The translations under genes were made by a program, and so were the position numbers. DNA of 5,561 bases, from NCBI GenBank assembly GCA_019247245.1, contig JAFAPF010000294.1, forward strand, positions 1-5,561, in the 5' to 3' direction. How positions within the stretch are numbered: the stretch's first letter is position 1; each line of letters starts with the position of its first letter. The DNA is from Rubrobacter sp. GTDB lineage: Bacteria > Actinomycetota > Rubrobacteria > Rubrobacterales > Rubrobacteraceae. This document shows, piece by piece, positions 1 through 5,522 of this stretch. The notes beneath the pieces were generated by a model. That model was not told where the DNA came from. It saw nothing but the letters and a program-made list of their open reading frames with translations, and ran no database searches.

Positions 1-17
1 TCTTCGTTCGATGTTCT

Positions 18-36
18 GTGCTCGACCACGAGGCAC
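18..36 (-). terminator. small hairpin just after mntH, weak terminator candidate
   Basis: GTGCTCG (18-24) can pair with CGAGGCAC (29-36) through a 4-base loop with one bulged G, giving a 7-bp stem about 7 bases past the mntH stop. No T-run follows in the minus direction, so a standard intrinsic terminator is not shown. The hairpin is seen; the terminator role is a guess from position. Confidence 0.22.
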
Positions 37-42
37 CGCCAA

Positions 43-1341
43 TCACCCCGAGAAGGTCTGATAGATCAAGAAGACGTTCAGCACGATAATCAGCGCAACT
101 GCCAAAACCGCTACCACTGTGGTTAGTTGCTTGTTGACCAGTGCGCCCATCACTCCTCGGTTGCGGCAGAAGACCAAGAGGGGGATTAGCGCAAAGGGGA
201 TGCCGAAGGAGAGTACTACCTGGCTTATGACCAGCGAGCGGCTAACATCGAGGCCGGCACCGAGGAGGATTAGGGCCGGAGCCATCGTTATCGCCCGCCT
301 CAAAAACACAGGAATCTGACGGTTTATGAAGCCCTGCATCACAACCTGACCAGCCATCGTACCCACTGAGGAGCTGGAGAAGCCCGAGGCGAGCAGCGCC
401 ACTCCGAAGAGGATCGCCGCGTTGTTGCTCAGCAGCACGCCAAGTTGTTCGAAAGCTTGACCTATGTCCGTAACATCGGTCAGGCCGCGTGAGTTGAACA
501 GGGCTGCGGCCATAGTCAGCATGGCCATGTTGATGATGCCGGCGATGCCCATAGCGATCAGGACGTCGACAAGCTCGAAGCGGAAGATCTTTCGCTTCTC
601 ATCCTCTGTCTTGCCAACTACCCGACGCTGAGTGAGAGCCGAGTGCAGGTAGATCACATGTGGCATGACCGTGGCACCAACGATGCCGACGCCGAGCAGC
701 AGGCTCTCAGTGCCCTCAAACTTTGGCGTGAAGATGCCTGCCAGGATGCGGCTGCCTTCAGGTTCTGCATAAAAGGTTTGAAAAGCAAAGGCAATGAGCA
801 CGACGCCGACCATGGCAGCGATGACCGCCTCAAGAGCACGCAAGCCATAGCGCTGCAAAGCGAGGATGCCGAAGGCACCAAGCCCCGTGATGAGCCCCGC
901 CGGTAAGAGAGGGATGCCGAAGAGCAGGTTCAGACCCAAAGCCGCGCCGATAAACTCAGCCAAGTCGGTAGCCATGGCGATGATCTCTGCTTGTATCCAT
1001 AGAAAGAAGGAGACCGGCTTAGGGAATCGTTCCCTACAAACCTCCGGTAGGTTCTTACCAGTGGCGATGCCGAGCTTGGCCGACATCGACTGTATGAGCA
1101 TCGCCATCAGGTTCGCGACCAGTATCACCCATAGCAGGAGGTAACCGAACTGGGCACCACCCGAGACATTAGTGGCAAAGTTCCCTGGGTCTATGTAAGC
1201 CACAGAGGCGATGAACGCCGGCCCCAGGAAAGGCAAGAACCGCCTCAGTCCGCGCCGCTGACCCTTCAGCGACTGGTGTGCAGCCCGCGCCGTCGCGCTT
1301 TCTCCTGGCAGAACCTCTTCTACAAGGCGCTCTTCGGTCAT
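43..1341 (-). CDS. mntH: Nramp-family Mn(II)/H+ symporter MntH
   Basis: A 432-residue membrane protein, the usual length for bacterial MntH, which imports Mn(II) (and Fe(II)) with protons across the inner membrane. The metal-site motif of TM1, DPGN, is at residues 51-54 and the TM6 motif MPH at 226-228, followed by the conserved His232. Acidic residues Glu119, Asp126 and Glu129 lie in the third helix, and TM10 carries SQVVLS with Gln374, a position that binds metal in Deinococcus Nramp. GTMAGQVVMQGF (327-338) is also typical. The hydrophobic pattern fits 11 helices after a roughly 35-residue polar N-terminus. The ATG at 1341 is preceded by AGGG at an 8-base spacing. The divergent mntR and shared operator-like repeats support manganese as substrate. 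No key residue is missing. Function is family-based but strongly supported. Confidence 0.95.
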   Translation of the reverse strand: MTEERLVEEVLPGESATARAAHQSLKGQRRGLRRFLPFLGPAFIASVAYIDPGNFATNVSGGAQFGYLLLWVILVANLMAMLIQSMSAKLGIATGKNLPEVCRERFPKPVSFFLWIQAEIIAMATDLAEFIGAALGLNLLFGIPLLPAGLITGLGAFGILALQRYGLRALEAVIAAMVGVVLIAFAFQTFYAEPEGSRILAGIFTPKFEGTESLLLGVGIVGATVMPHVIYLHSALTQRRVVGKTEDEKRKIFRFELVDVLIAMGIAGIINMAMLTMAAALFNSRGLTDVTDIGQAFEQLGVLLSNNAAILFGVALLASGFSSSSVGTMAGQVVMQGFINRQIPVFLRRAITMAPALILLGAGLDVSRSLVISQVVLSFGIPFALIPLLVFCRNRGVMGALVNKQLTTVVAVLAVALIIVLNVFLIYQTFSG

Positions 1342-1375
1342 GCAGTCATCCCTACCTAGTATTCTCAGAGATTGT

Positions 1376-1411
1376 TTAGCCTATACTAATCCTATAACAT
1401 ATATAGGCTAA
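1376..1411. promoter_or_regulatory. inverted-repeat operator candidate for MntR (copies 1 and 2)
   Basis: TTAGCCTATA (1376-1385) and TATAGGCTAA (1402-1411) form a perfect 10-bp inverted repeat with a 16-bp spacer. TTAGCCTA matches the central part of the classic DtxR box, TTAGGTTAGCCTAACCTAA, and TTAGCCTATACTAA (1376-1389) matches 12 of 14 bases of its right side. The position between the importer and its likely regulator, across the mntH promoter, makes MntR the obvious ligand. The repeat is seen directly; binding is inferred. Confidence 0.6.
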
Positions 1412-1418
1412 CGGTCAA
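1389..1418 (-). promoter_or_regulatory. candidate mntH promoter
   Basis: On the minus strand TTGACC (1418-1413) resembles a -35 box. It is followed by TAGGAT (1394-1389) at 18 bp or TATAGG (1396-1391) at 16 bp as a -10 box. Transcription would begin near 1383, leaving a leader of about 40 bases. One operator-like copy (1402-1410) sits in the spacer and another (1377-1385) just downstream of the -10, a layout suited to repression. Inferred from consensus only. Confidence 0.45.
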
Positions 1419-1429
1419 GCCTTCTGCTC

Positions 1430-1458
1430 TTGATAAGGAAATTCGTATAGGCTAGTAT
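1430..1458 (+). promoter_or_regulatory. candidate mntR promoter
   Basis: TTGATA (1430-1435) and TAGTAT (1453-1458) are separated by exactly 17 bp and fit the sigma-70 consensus well. Transcription would start near 1465, only about 7 bases before the ATG at 1472. The mRNA would then be nearly leaderless, which agrees with the lack of a clear Shine-Dalgarno sequence. The third operator-like copy overlaps the -10 box, which suggests autorepression. Confidence 0.5.
1441..1454. promoter_or_regulatory. third MntR-operator-like copy, on the mntR promoter
   Basis: Read on the minus strand, this site is TAGCCTATACGAAT. It matches TAGCCTATACTAAT of the first copy (1377-1390) at 13 of 14 positions, in the opposite orientation. 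It lies in the spacer of the putative mntR promoter and runs into its -10 box. Sharing between two sites in one short intergenic region is seen; regulator identity is inferred from the neighbouring gene. Confidence 0.5.
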
Positions 1459-1471
1459 TGCAGCTAGAGTT

Positions 1472-2200
1472 ATGAACGATCCTATCGCAAGCCAACATAC
1501 CTCATCTTCCGTAGAGGACTATGTAAAAGCTATATGGGAGCTTGCTGGGGCTAACGCTGCCTCCACAAAAGAGATCTCTAAGCGACTCCGCCTCTCAGGA
1601 GCATCGGTCACTAACATGCTTGGGCGTCTGAAGGAGATGGGCCTCGTAAACTACGAGCGCTACCACGGCGCCTCACTCACCGAAGAAGGGTGTGCCCAGG
1701 CGTTGAGGATAGTGCGTCGTCACCGGCTGATAGAGTCCTTTCTACTAGAGCAGCTCGGGTATTCGTGGGGGGAGGTGCACGAGGAGGCCGAAAGACTAGA
1801 GCATGCCGTCTCAGATGAGTTTACGGAGCGCCTGGCGGAGTTTTTGGGCCATCCCGCGCGGGATCCACACGGAGACCCTATCCCAAGGGCTGATGGCACC
1901 CTAGAGCGGGACGAGTCGTTCCGTTTGGATGAAGCGGCAGCCGGCCAGCTTGTGCGCATCTCTCGAGTGAACCCTGAGAACCCCTCGATGCTTAATTACC
2001 TGGGCAAACACGGTCTCGTTCCGGGGCAGACACTCACGGTAAATGAGATCCGCACTGTAGATGGTGTTGTCACCATAGAAGACGAGGACGGTAAATCCTA
2101 TTCGCTTGGAAGACCACTGGCGGCCTCGCTCTTCGTCCAAGGTGTTGTGGAGCCTACTAATACGTACCCTGTGGAGCCTACTACTACGTACCCTTCTTGA
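1472..2200 (+). CDS. mntR: DtxR/MntR-family manganese-responsive transcriptional regulator
   Basis: A 242-residue metal-dependent repressor of the three-domain DtxR type. Residues 14-75 are the winged helix-turn-helix, with EISKRLRLSGASVTNMLGRL as the DNA-reading part. Residues 76-140 are the metal-binding dimerisation domain, including the DPHGDPIP stretch (131-138). Residues 152-228 are the FeoA/SH3-like domain. Visible ligand candidates are Asp16, His84, Glu88, His103, Glu107, Glu110 and His111. Asp16 and Glu107 replace the Met10 and Cys102 that mark iron-sensing DtxR/IdeR, and match Asp8 and Glu99 of Bacillus MntR, so manganese is the likelier effector. The gene is divergent from mntH and shares operator-like repeats with it. 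The last 17 residues are an unusual Thr/Pro/Tyr tail from a tandem duplication. Start choice: ATG just before the family's conserved first helix, no good Shine-Dalgarno. Confidence 0.92.
   Translation: MNDPIASQHTSSSVEDYVKAIWELAGANAASTKEISKRLRLSGASVTNMLGRLKEMGLVNYERYHGASLTEEGCAQALRIVRRHRLIESFLLEQLGYSWGEVHEEAERLEHAVSDEFTERLAEFLGHPARDPHGDPIPRADGTLERDESFRLDEAAAGQLVRISRVNPENPSMLNYLGKHGLVPGQTLTVNEIRTVDGVVTIEDEDGKSYSLGRPLAASLFVQGVVEPTNTYPVEPTTTYPS
2147..2194 (+). repeat. 24-bp tandem duplication at the 3' end of mntR
   Basis: Copy 1 (2147-2170) and copy 2 (2171-2194) are 24 bp each and differ at one base (AAT versus ACT). They encode VEPTNTYP and VEPTTTYP, the final residues before Ser and the stop. 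The repeat keeps the frame and falls after the SH3-like domain, so it extends the tail without touching a known functional part. Near-identity suggests a recent duplication. Confidence 0.9.
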
Positions 2201-2383
2201 GATACCCATCTATGATCCGGGTCCTCGCTTTTTGTTTTGGTGCGGCCTTACAGCCAAATGCCGTTTCTTATTTCAGGCGTCTGTGCTGCTCTCATAGAAG
2301 CGCCACAGCTACGCTGTATGTGTAAACCTCATGATAGATACACCAGAATATGCCTAAAGGGTGGGGAACGCGACGATGTGACT

Positions 2384-2397
2384 AGCCTGTTAGGAAA
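2384..2397 (+). repeat. diverged copy of the AGCCTGTTGAAAAA motif
   Basis: AGCCTGTTAGGAAA matches 12 of 14 bases of the motif found at both ends of the inverted-repeat element near 4516 and 4633. It is preceded by CT as is the copy at 4688. A 14-base match at this level could be a relic of a mobile element or chance; no partner in inverted orientation was found nearby. Confidence 0.35.
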
Positions 2398-2426
2398 TTC
2401 CCGGGCTCGTCTAGCGGCGATCGAAT

Positions 2427-2458
2427 AGAGCGTATGTTTCTTAGATGCTCTTGTTCTT
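2427..2458 (+). terminator. weak convergent terminator candidate
   Basis: AGAGC (2427-2431) pairs with GCTCT (2447-2451), extendable by a G-U and a U-A pair, and is followed on the plus strand by a T-rich stretch up to 2460. It sits where mntR and permease transcripts converge. The stem is short and the T-run broken by G and C, so the role is uncertain. Confidence 0.25.
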
Positions 2459-4359
2459 CTAAGACTCAGGCTCTAAGGTTATATGCACTTTGCAGGGACA
2501 GTGCTTGAGCACGTAGTCTACGTTGCTGCCGAAGATTTGATCTCTAAGACTACGTTTGCGCGGCACCCCCATCATTACCACCTCGACTCCTAGCCTCTGA
2601 GCCTCCTCAACGATGGCCCGTCCAGCGTTGCGGGCGCTGATTGTATACCCCTCTACCTTAACACCATGCACCTCGCCTATCTGGCATGCTTCGTCTAAGG
2701 CTTCCTGGGCCTGTTTATATTTTTCGGGTACCACCTCTTCCAAGTTGATGTTGTGCGGAGGTAGGTTCTCCGGAACCTCTATAACATCGAGGGCGTGGAT
2801 GACGGGCTTCTCTCCCCTTTCTGAGTCAGGAACGAGCTTGGCTGCGGTGGCTATCATCTCCTCTGAGACTCGGCTGCCAGTTACAGGTACTAATATGTCG
2901 GCGTACTCAACCTTCGGAACCTCCTGTGTGGTTGGGGCGGCCTCCTCCGGTGCCTCTGTTAACGAGAGTCCTTGGTGACGTCGGTAAAGCACGTATCCAA
3001 CTATGCCTATCACCATCCACGCCGTCCCTACGTATCGAGCTTCGATGTGATAGATGAGGATCATGACCCAGGCAAACAAAGTCCCAAGCACAGCCAATAC
3101 CGCCAAGATGGGCACTTCGTGACCTCCTAACCGCAACGTGAGGGGGACCTTGAATGGGCGCTCAAGGTCTGGGCGCCGCCAGCGAAGGGCTATAATGGAG
3201 AGGTGGGCTACCGTGAAAGCGAGCAGTACGCCATAGGCGTACATATCTGCCAAAATTTGCCCTTCACCCGGGACCACAACCAGCGCGGCGAGCGCTCCAA
3301 ACACTGCAATGGCCACGACCGGCATAAGGGTACGCGAGCTTAGGCGGCCAAGTATCTGTGGTACTTGTCCGTGAGTAGCTAGAGAGTACTGCATGCGGCT
3401 GATGCCGATGATCCCGGCGTTTGCAGCAATGATGAGTATGGTCGCAGCTAGTATGCCAACGACTATCCTTAACGGCTCGATAAGGAAGCCTATGGGAAGG
3501 TTGTCCACGATCCCCAAAATCGGGTCCCCGGAATACTCATCGGCCAAGGCTGTAGTGTAGGAGCCGCTTGCGTCCTGGTAGACAGGCATCGCCTCCATAG
3601 AGATGATGGTTATGCCCAAGTAGACGATTAGGAGCGCGGCCACAAGACCACCAGCTGCCCTAGGAATACCGTGACTCGGGTTCTTTGTCTCCTCGGCCAT
3701 GTTAGAGATAGTCTCTATCCCGGCGTAGGCGACCATAGCCAGCGTAAACCCGTAGATGATATTGCCCCCCGTCGGCAAAGCCTCCCAGCTGATGTTCGAG
3801 ATGAATGTGTGTACATTAAAGAGGAGTACAACGCCCAGAACTATCAGCAACACTTGTATCGCTAGATCAGCAAAGGCCATGAAAATGTTCACCATCGAGG
3901 CCAGCCTAATTCCCACGATGTTGAGTGTGCAAAGTATGGCGATTATGGCTATGCCCCCGATGATATCCCAGGGGTTGCGGCGCAAGGGCTCCCAGAAGAC
4001 CCCTAGGTAATGGGGTGCGAAGAACGCGCTTATCGCGATGGTAATGACATAATCCAGGCTAAGCGCCCATCCACCGATGAAGCTGGCGAATTCATTGAAT
4101 GCATGGCGAGCGAAGTTAGATGCCCCCCGGCCTCTGGGAACATCGTCGCACCCTCAGTGTAGGTTAGAACGGTAAGTACAAACAGGACTCCGGTTACCAT
4201 AAAAGCTAGTGGCGTCAGGCCCAGGGCGTAGGCAGCGACCAGACCTAAAGAGAAGTAAATGTTGCTCCCCAAGTTGCCATAGGCCGGAGCAAAGAGGCTT
4301 ACAGTCCCGACGTCCTTCTGAAGCTCCTGCCCGCTGTCGCTATTACGTTGGTTCCCCAT
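2459..4359 (-). CDS. APC-superfamily amino-acid permease with C-terminal UspA-like domain, frameshifted
   Basis: With one base restored at 4123-4128 this reads as a single 633-residue protein. Residues 18-79 (the first 79 lie in the 4359 frame) hold the first two helices, including GSNIYFSLG and the FPEAGG turn. Residue 80 onward, in the other frame, continues with ASNFARHAFNEF and LDYVITIAISAFFAPHYL, then the rest of a typical APC membrane domain (about 12 helices, to about 460). Residues 484-633 are a cytoplasmic UspA-like domain beginning ILVPVTGS. Its nucleotide loop reads GVPR-x9-GS (from 598), where Arg replaces the second Gly of G-x2-G-x9-G-S/T; Thr replaces the usual Asp near its start, so ATP binding is doubtful. 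Substrate cannot be told; amino acids or amines are likely. ATG at 4359 has a strong ribosome site. The TTG at 3985 that opens the longer frame is an internal Leu codon, not a true start. Either sequence error, a recent mutation or frameshifting explains the break. Confidence 0.88.
4123..4128 (-). other. frameshift site in a run of six G in the permease gene
   Basis: The coding strand reads GAG GCC GGG GGG CAT: Glu-Ala-Gly-Gly and then a wrong frame that stops at about 4030. Re-reading one G gives GCA TCT AAC TTC, i.e. Ala-Ser-Asn-Phe, the expected family sequence, and the frame then stays open to the normal stop. A seventh G would restore the gene. A homopolymer of G is where both sequencing and replication slip most easily. 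Confidence 0.9.
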
Positions 4360-4365
4360 CCTGTG

Positions 4366-4374
4366 CTCCTCTCC
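4366..4374 (-). promoter_or_regulatory. strong Shine-Dalgarno for the permease gene
   Basis: On the minus strand GGAGAGGAG ends 6 bases before the ATG at 4359. It is the best ribosome binding site in the window and fixes the start codon in the short upstream frame, which supports the view that the two frames are one gene. Confidence 0.8.
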
Positions 4375-4390
4375 ACCCGAGTAAGCCTGA

Positions 4391-4414
4391 TGTTCCTGAA
4401 TGCTATCAGGAACA
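4391..4414. promoter_or_regulatory. 24-bp palindrome upstream of the permease, operator or leader hairpin
   Basis: TGTTCCTGA (4391-4399) and TCAGGAACA (4406-4414) are perfect 9-bp inverted arms around ATGCTA. The centre lies about 44 bases upstream of the permease start. The size and symmetry fit a dimeric repressor site; it would also fold as a hairpin in the mRNA leader. The regulator is unknown; no regulator gene adjoins it. Confidence 0.55.
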
Positions 4415-4440
4415 ATCCCTGTGACGCGACACTGACACTT

Positions 4441-4469
4441 ATTATTTCGTGCGGAGGTGTAACTCCTAA
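4441..4469 (-). promoter_or_regulatory. weak candidate permease promoter
   Basis: On the minus strand TTAGGA (4469-4464) and AATAAT (4446-4441) are 17 bp apart; the -10 matches 5 of 6 consensus bases, the -35 only 3. A start near 4434 would place the 24-bp palindrome in the transcribed leader. Confidence 0.25.
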
Positions 4470-4500
4470 ATCACTACCATCTGTGGGTTTTTGCAGCGTG

Positions 4501-4661
4501 TATCAAAAGCGACCAAGCCTGTTGAAAAACTCTCCGTCACCCGATTCTGGCCCTCCTTTTAGCCCAAACAAATAGAGCTTTTTTGAGACCTCTATACCGA
4601 TGTGAGAGTATATCTGTGGTCCTTCAGTGGACTTTTTCAACAGGCTCCACCCTTTTTGATA
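4501..4661. mobile_element. inverted-repeat element without a gene (MITE-like or IS relic)
   Basis: The 29-base ends 4501-4529 and 4633-4661 are inverted copies matching at 23 positions. They share TATCAAAA at the outside and a perfect 14-bp AGCCTGTTGAAAAA / TTTTTCAACAGGCT on the inside (4516-4529, 4633-4646). The 103 bp between hold no reading frame of note. Inverted ends starting this way resemble insertion-sequence termini, but I cannot name a family. No clear target duplication was found; only CCA flanks the inner arms on both sides (4513-4515, 4647-4649). A transcription hairpin is the alternative. Confidence 0.45.
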
Positions 4662-4687
4662 CTGCACCCTTGTTTCATAAACGTTCT

Positions 4688-4701
4688 AGCCTGTTGAGAA
4701 A
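4688..4701 (+). repeat. extra copy of the IS-end-like motif
   Basis: AGCCTGTTGAGAAA matches the 4516 arm at 13 of 14 positions in the same orientation, 41 bases past the right arm at 4646. A third end this close suggests nested or rearranged remnants of related elements rather than one simple hairpin. Confidence 0.5.
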
Positions 4702-4757
4702 CACGTCCCTATTCGAGTAGGTGGGGCTGGATGCGGCGCTCGTGGAGCCGGTAGCAT

Positions 4758-4799
4758 TGGTGCTGTCCTAAGGCTTCTCAGCAGCAGGAGGCAGCACCA
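4758..4799 (+). repeat. hairpin upstream of the repeat family, possible degenerate copy
   Basis: TGGTGCTG (4758-4765) pairs perfectly with CAGCACCA (4792-4799), and the next two positions inward add a U-G and a C-G pair; the loop is 22-26 bases. It lies 178 bp before the P2 stem of copy A, close to the spacing between intact copies, but its flanks do not match P1. Membership of the family is a guess. Confidence 0.4.
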
Positions 4800-4857
4800 C
4801 CATGATGGGTTTCTTGTTTGTAGCTTAAGGTGGCTGCGGGTAAGATGAGAAGGCAAT

Positions 4858-5001
4858 AGGTAGCCTAGTTGGATGACGTTGGATGCCTTTCCTTTAGGGA
4901 CCCAAACAAAGCTCCAATGAGGGCTATCTGTTATCGGCCCGTCCCTCGGCCGTACGATTTTTCCAGGTGTTGAGAGGTTGTTGGAGATGGAGGGGCCGGC
5001 C
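4858..5001 (+). ncRNA. structured repeat copy A (two-stem RNA-like module)
   Basis: P1 pairs AGGTAGCCTAGTTGG (4858-4872) with CCAATGAGGGCTATCT (4914-4929), with one bulge, one mismatch and two G-U pairs. The linker is GTTATC (4930-4935). P2 pairs GGCCCGTCCCTC (4936-4947) with GAGGGGCCGGCC (4990-5001): 11 of 12 pairs including one U-G, loop of 42. A purine-rich lead GGGTAAGATGAGAAGG begins at about 4838. Shared order and spacing with copies C and D indicate a folded RNA or folded single-stranded DNA. Type is assigned on structure; no promoter or known family is recognised. Confidence 0.45.
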
Positions 5002-5069
5002 TCCTAGCAGGCCGCCTTGTTGTGCGTGGCTAAGCGCTACCGTAAGATTGGATTGTCTGCCTTACCAGC

Positions 5070-5119
5070 GGGCCGGGGATTTCCTTGACATACAAGTCCT
5101 ACGAACGCTTCCCCGGCCC
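5070..5119 (+). repeat. hairpin B, possible degenerate copy keeping only P2
   Basis: GGGCCGGGG (5070-5078) pairs perfectly with CCCCGGCCC (5111-5119) around a 32-base loop. It is preceded by TTACCAGC, close to the TTATCAGC that precedes P2 in copy C. Its arms have G and C swapped relative to the CCCGTCCC / GGGACGGG stems of C and D, so pairing is kept while sequence is not. No matching P1 was found upstream. It could act as a terminator-like hairpin, but no T-run follows. Confidence 0.45.
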
Positions 5120-5207
5120 TATCTTTACTCACCATCCCTTAGAGCATCGGGGCAGCCCTGTAGTGGGCTAGCGCGGGATGAGCAGGGGTGTAGTAATGGA
5201 AAATGAT

Positions 5208-5325
5208 AGGTGGCCTCGTTGACATACGCCCGTGATGGGACACAGCACACAACTACAACGAGTGCCTAACCTTTATCAGCCCGTCCCTTTCATGTCCTTT
5301 CAGTTCTCATCTCAGAGGGACGGGT
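5208..5325 (+). ncRNA. structured repeat copy C
   Basis: P1 pairs AGGTGGCCTCGTTG (5208-5221) with CAACGAG-T-GCC-TA-ACCT (5256-5272): 14 Watson-Crick pairs with two bulges on the 3' side and a 34-base loop. GAT (5205-5207) can add three more pairs with ATC (5275-5277). The linker is TTATCA (5273-5278). P2 pairs GCCCGTCCC (5279-5287) with GGGACGGGT (5317-5325), eight perfect pairs plus a closing G-U, loop 29. A lead with GGGTGTAGTAAT begins near 5187 and matches copy D. Confidence 0.5.
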
Positions 5326-5348
5326 GCACCCATCGGCGGTTTGCGTAT

Positions 5349-5507
5349 GGTGGGTCGGGGTAGTAATATTAGTAACAGGTAGTTCTCGTTGAGAACATCA
5401 CGAGTTTGCGACCCATACACTCCAACTAGAGCTATCTTTTATCAACCCGTCCCCCACTTCATCCTCATACAAACCTCCCTAACTTCCCTATACACAGGGG
5501 GACGGGT
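5349..5507 (+). ncRNA. structured repeat copy D
   Basis: The lead starts GGTGGGT and holds GGGGTAGTAAT (5357-5367), as in copy C. P1 pairs AGGTAGTTCTCGTTG (5377-5391) with CAACTAGAGCTATCT (5423-5437), 15 positions with two G-U pairs and one mismatch, loop 31. The linker is TTTATCA (5438-5444). P2 pairs ACCCGTCCCCC (5445-5455) with GGGGGACGGGT (5497-5507), 11 perfect pairs. The 41-base P2 loop (5456-5496) contains no G at all. This is the best-formed copy. Confidence 0.5.
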
Positions 5508-5522
5508 GTATCTCAAGAGCAC

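Larger units (their letters stand above)
2201..2458. other. noncoding stretch between the converging mntR and permease genes
   Basis: No credible gene is seen; short reading frames here have no recognisable features. After the mntR stop, ACCC (2204-2207) and GGGT (2219-2222) could form a 4-bp stem, with a T-rich stretch at 2229-2238, a very weak terminator. A better hairpin pairs GCGTCTGTG (2277-2285) with CACAG-CT-ACGC (2304-2314), 9 bp with a 2-base bulge, but has no T-run. One IS-end-like motif lies at 2384-2397. Confidence 0.6.

Noticed and set aside
654..881. Small open frames antisense to or overlapping mntH (also 643-906 and 866-1144)
   Set aside because: They are shadow frames of mntH with no ribosome sites or recognisable features.
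2404..2422. GGCTCGTCTAGCGGCGATC resembling the D-arm region of a tRNA-Glu
   Set aside because: No anticodon arm, T-arm or acceptor partner follows; the likeness is confined to about a dozen bases.
3983..3985. TTG at 3985 as the start of a 508-residue permease
   Set aside because: It is the Leu codon inside the family stretch EPLRRNPW; upstream codons in the same frame continue the APC sequence back to the frameshift, and no ribosome site precedes it.
4348..4575. 75-residue plus-strand frame upstream of and antisense to the permease start
   Set aside because: It overlaps the permease ribosome site, the palindrome and the left end of the inverted-repeat element, and shows no protein-like features.
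4967..5206. 79-residue open frame on the plus strand
   Set aside because: It crosses hairpin arms, starts at GTG without a Shine-Dalgarno, and has a composition unlike the real proteins here.
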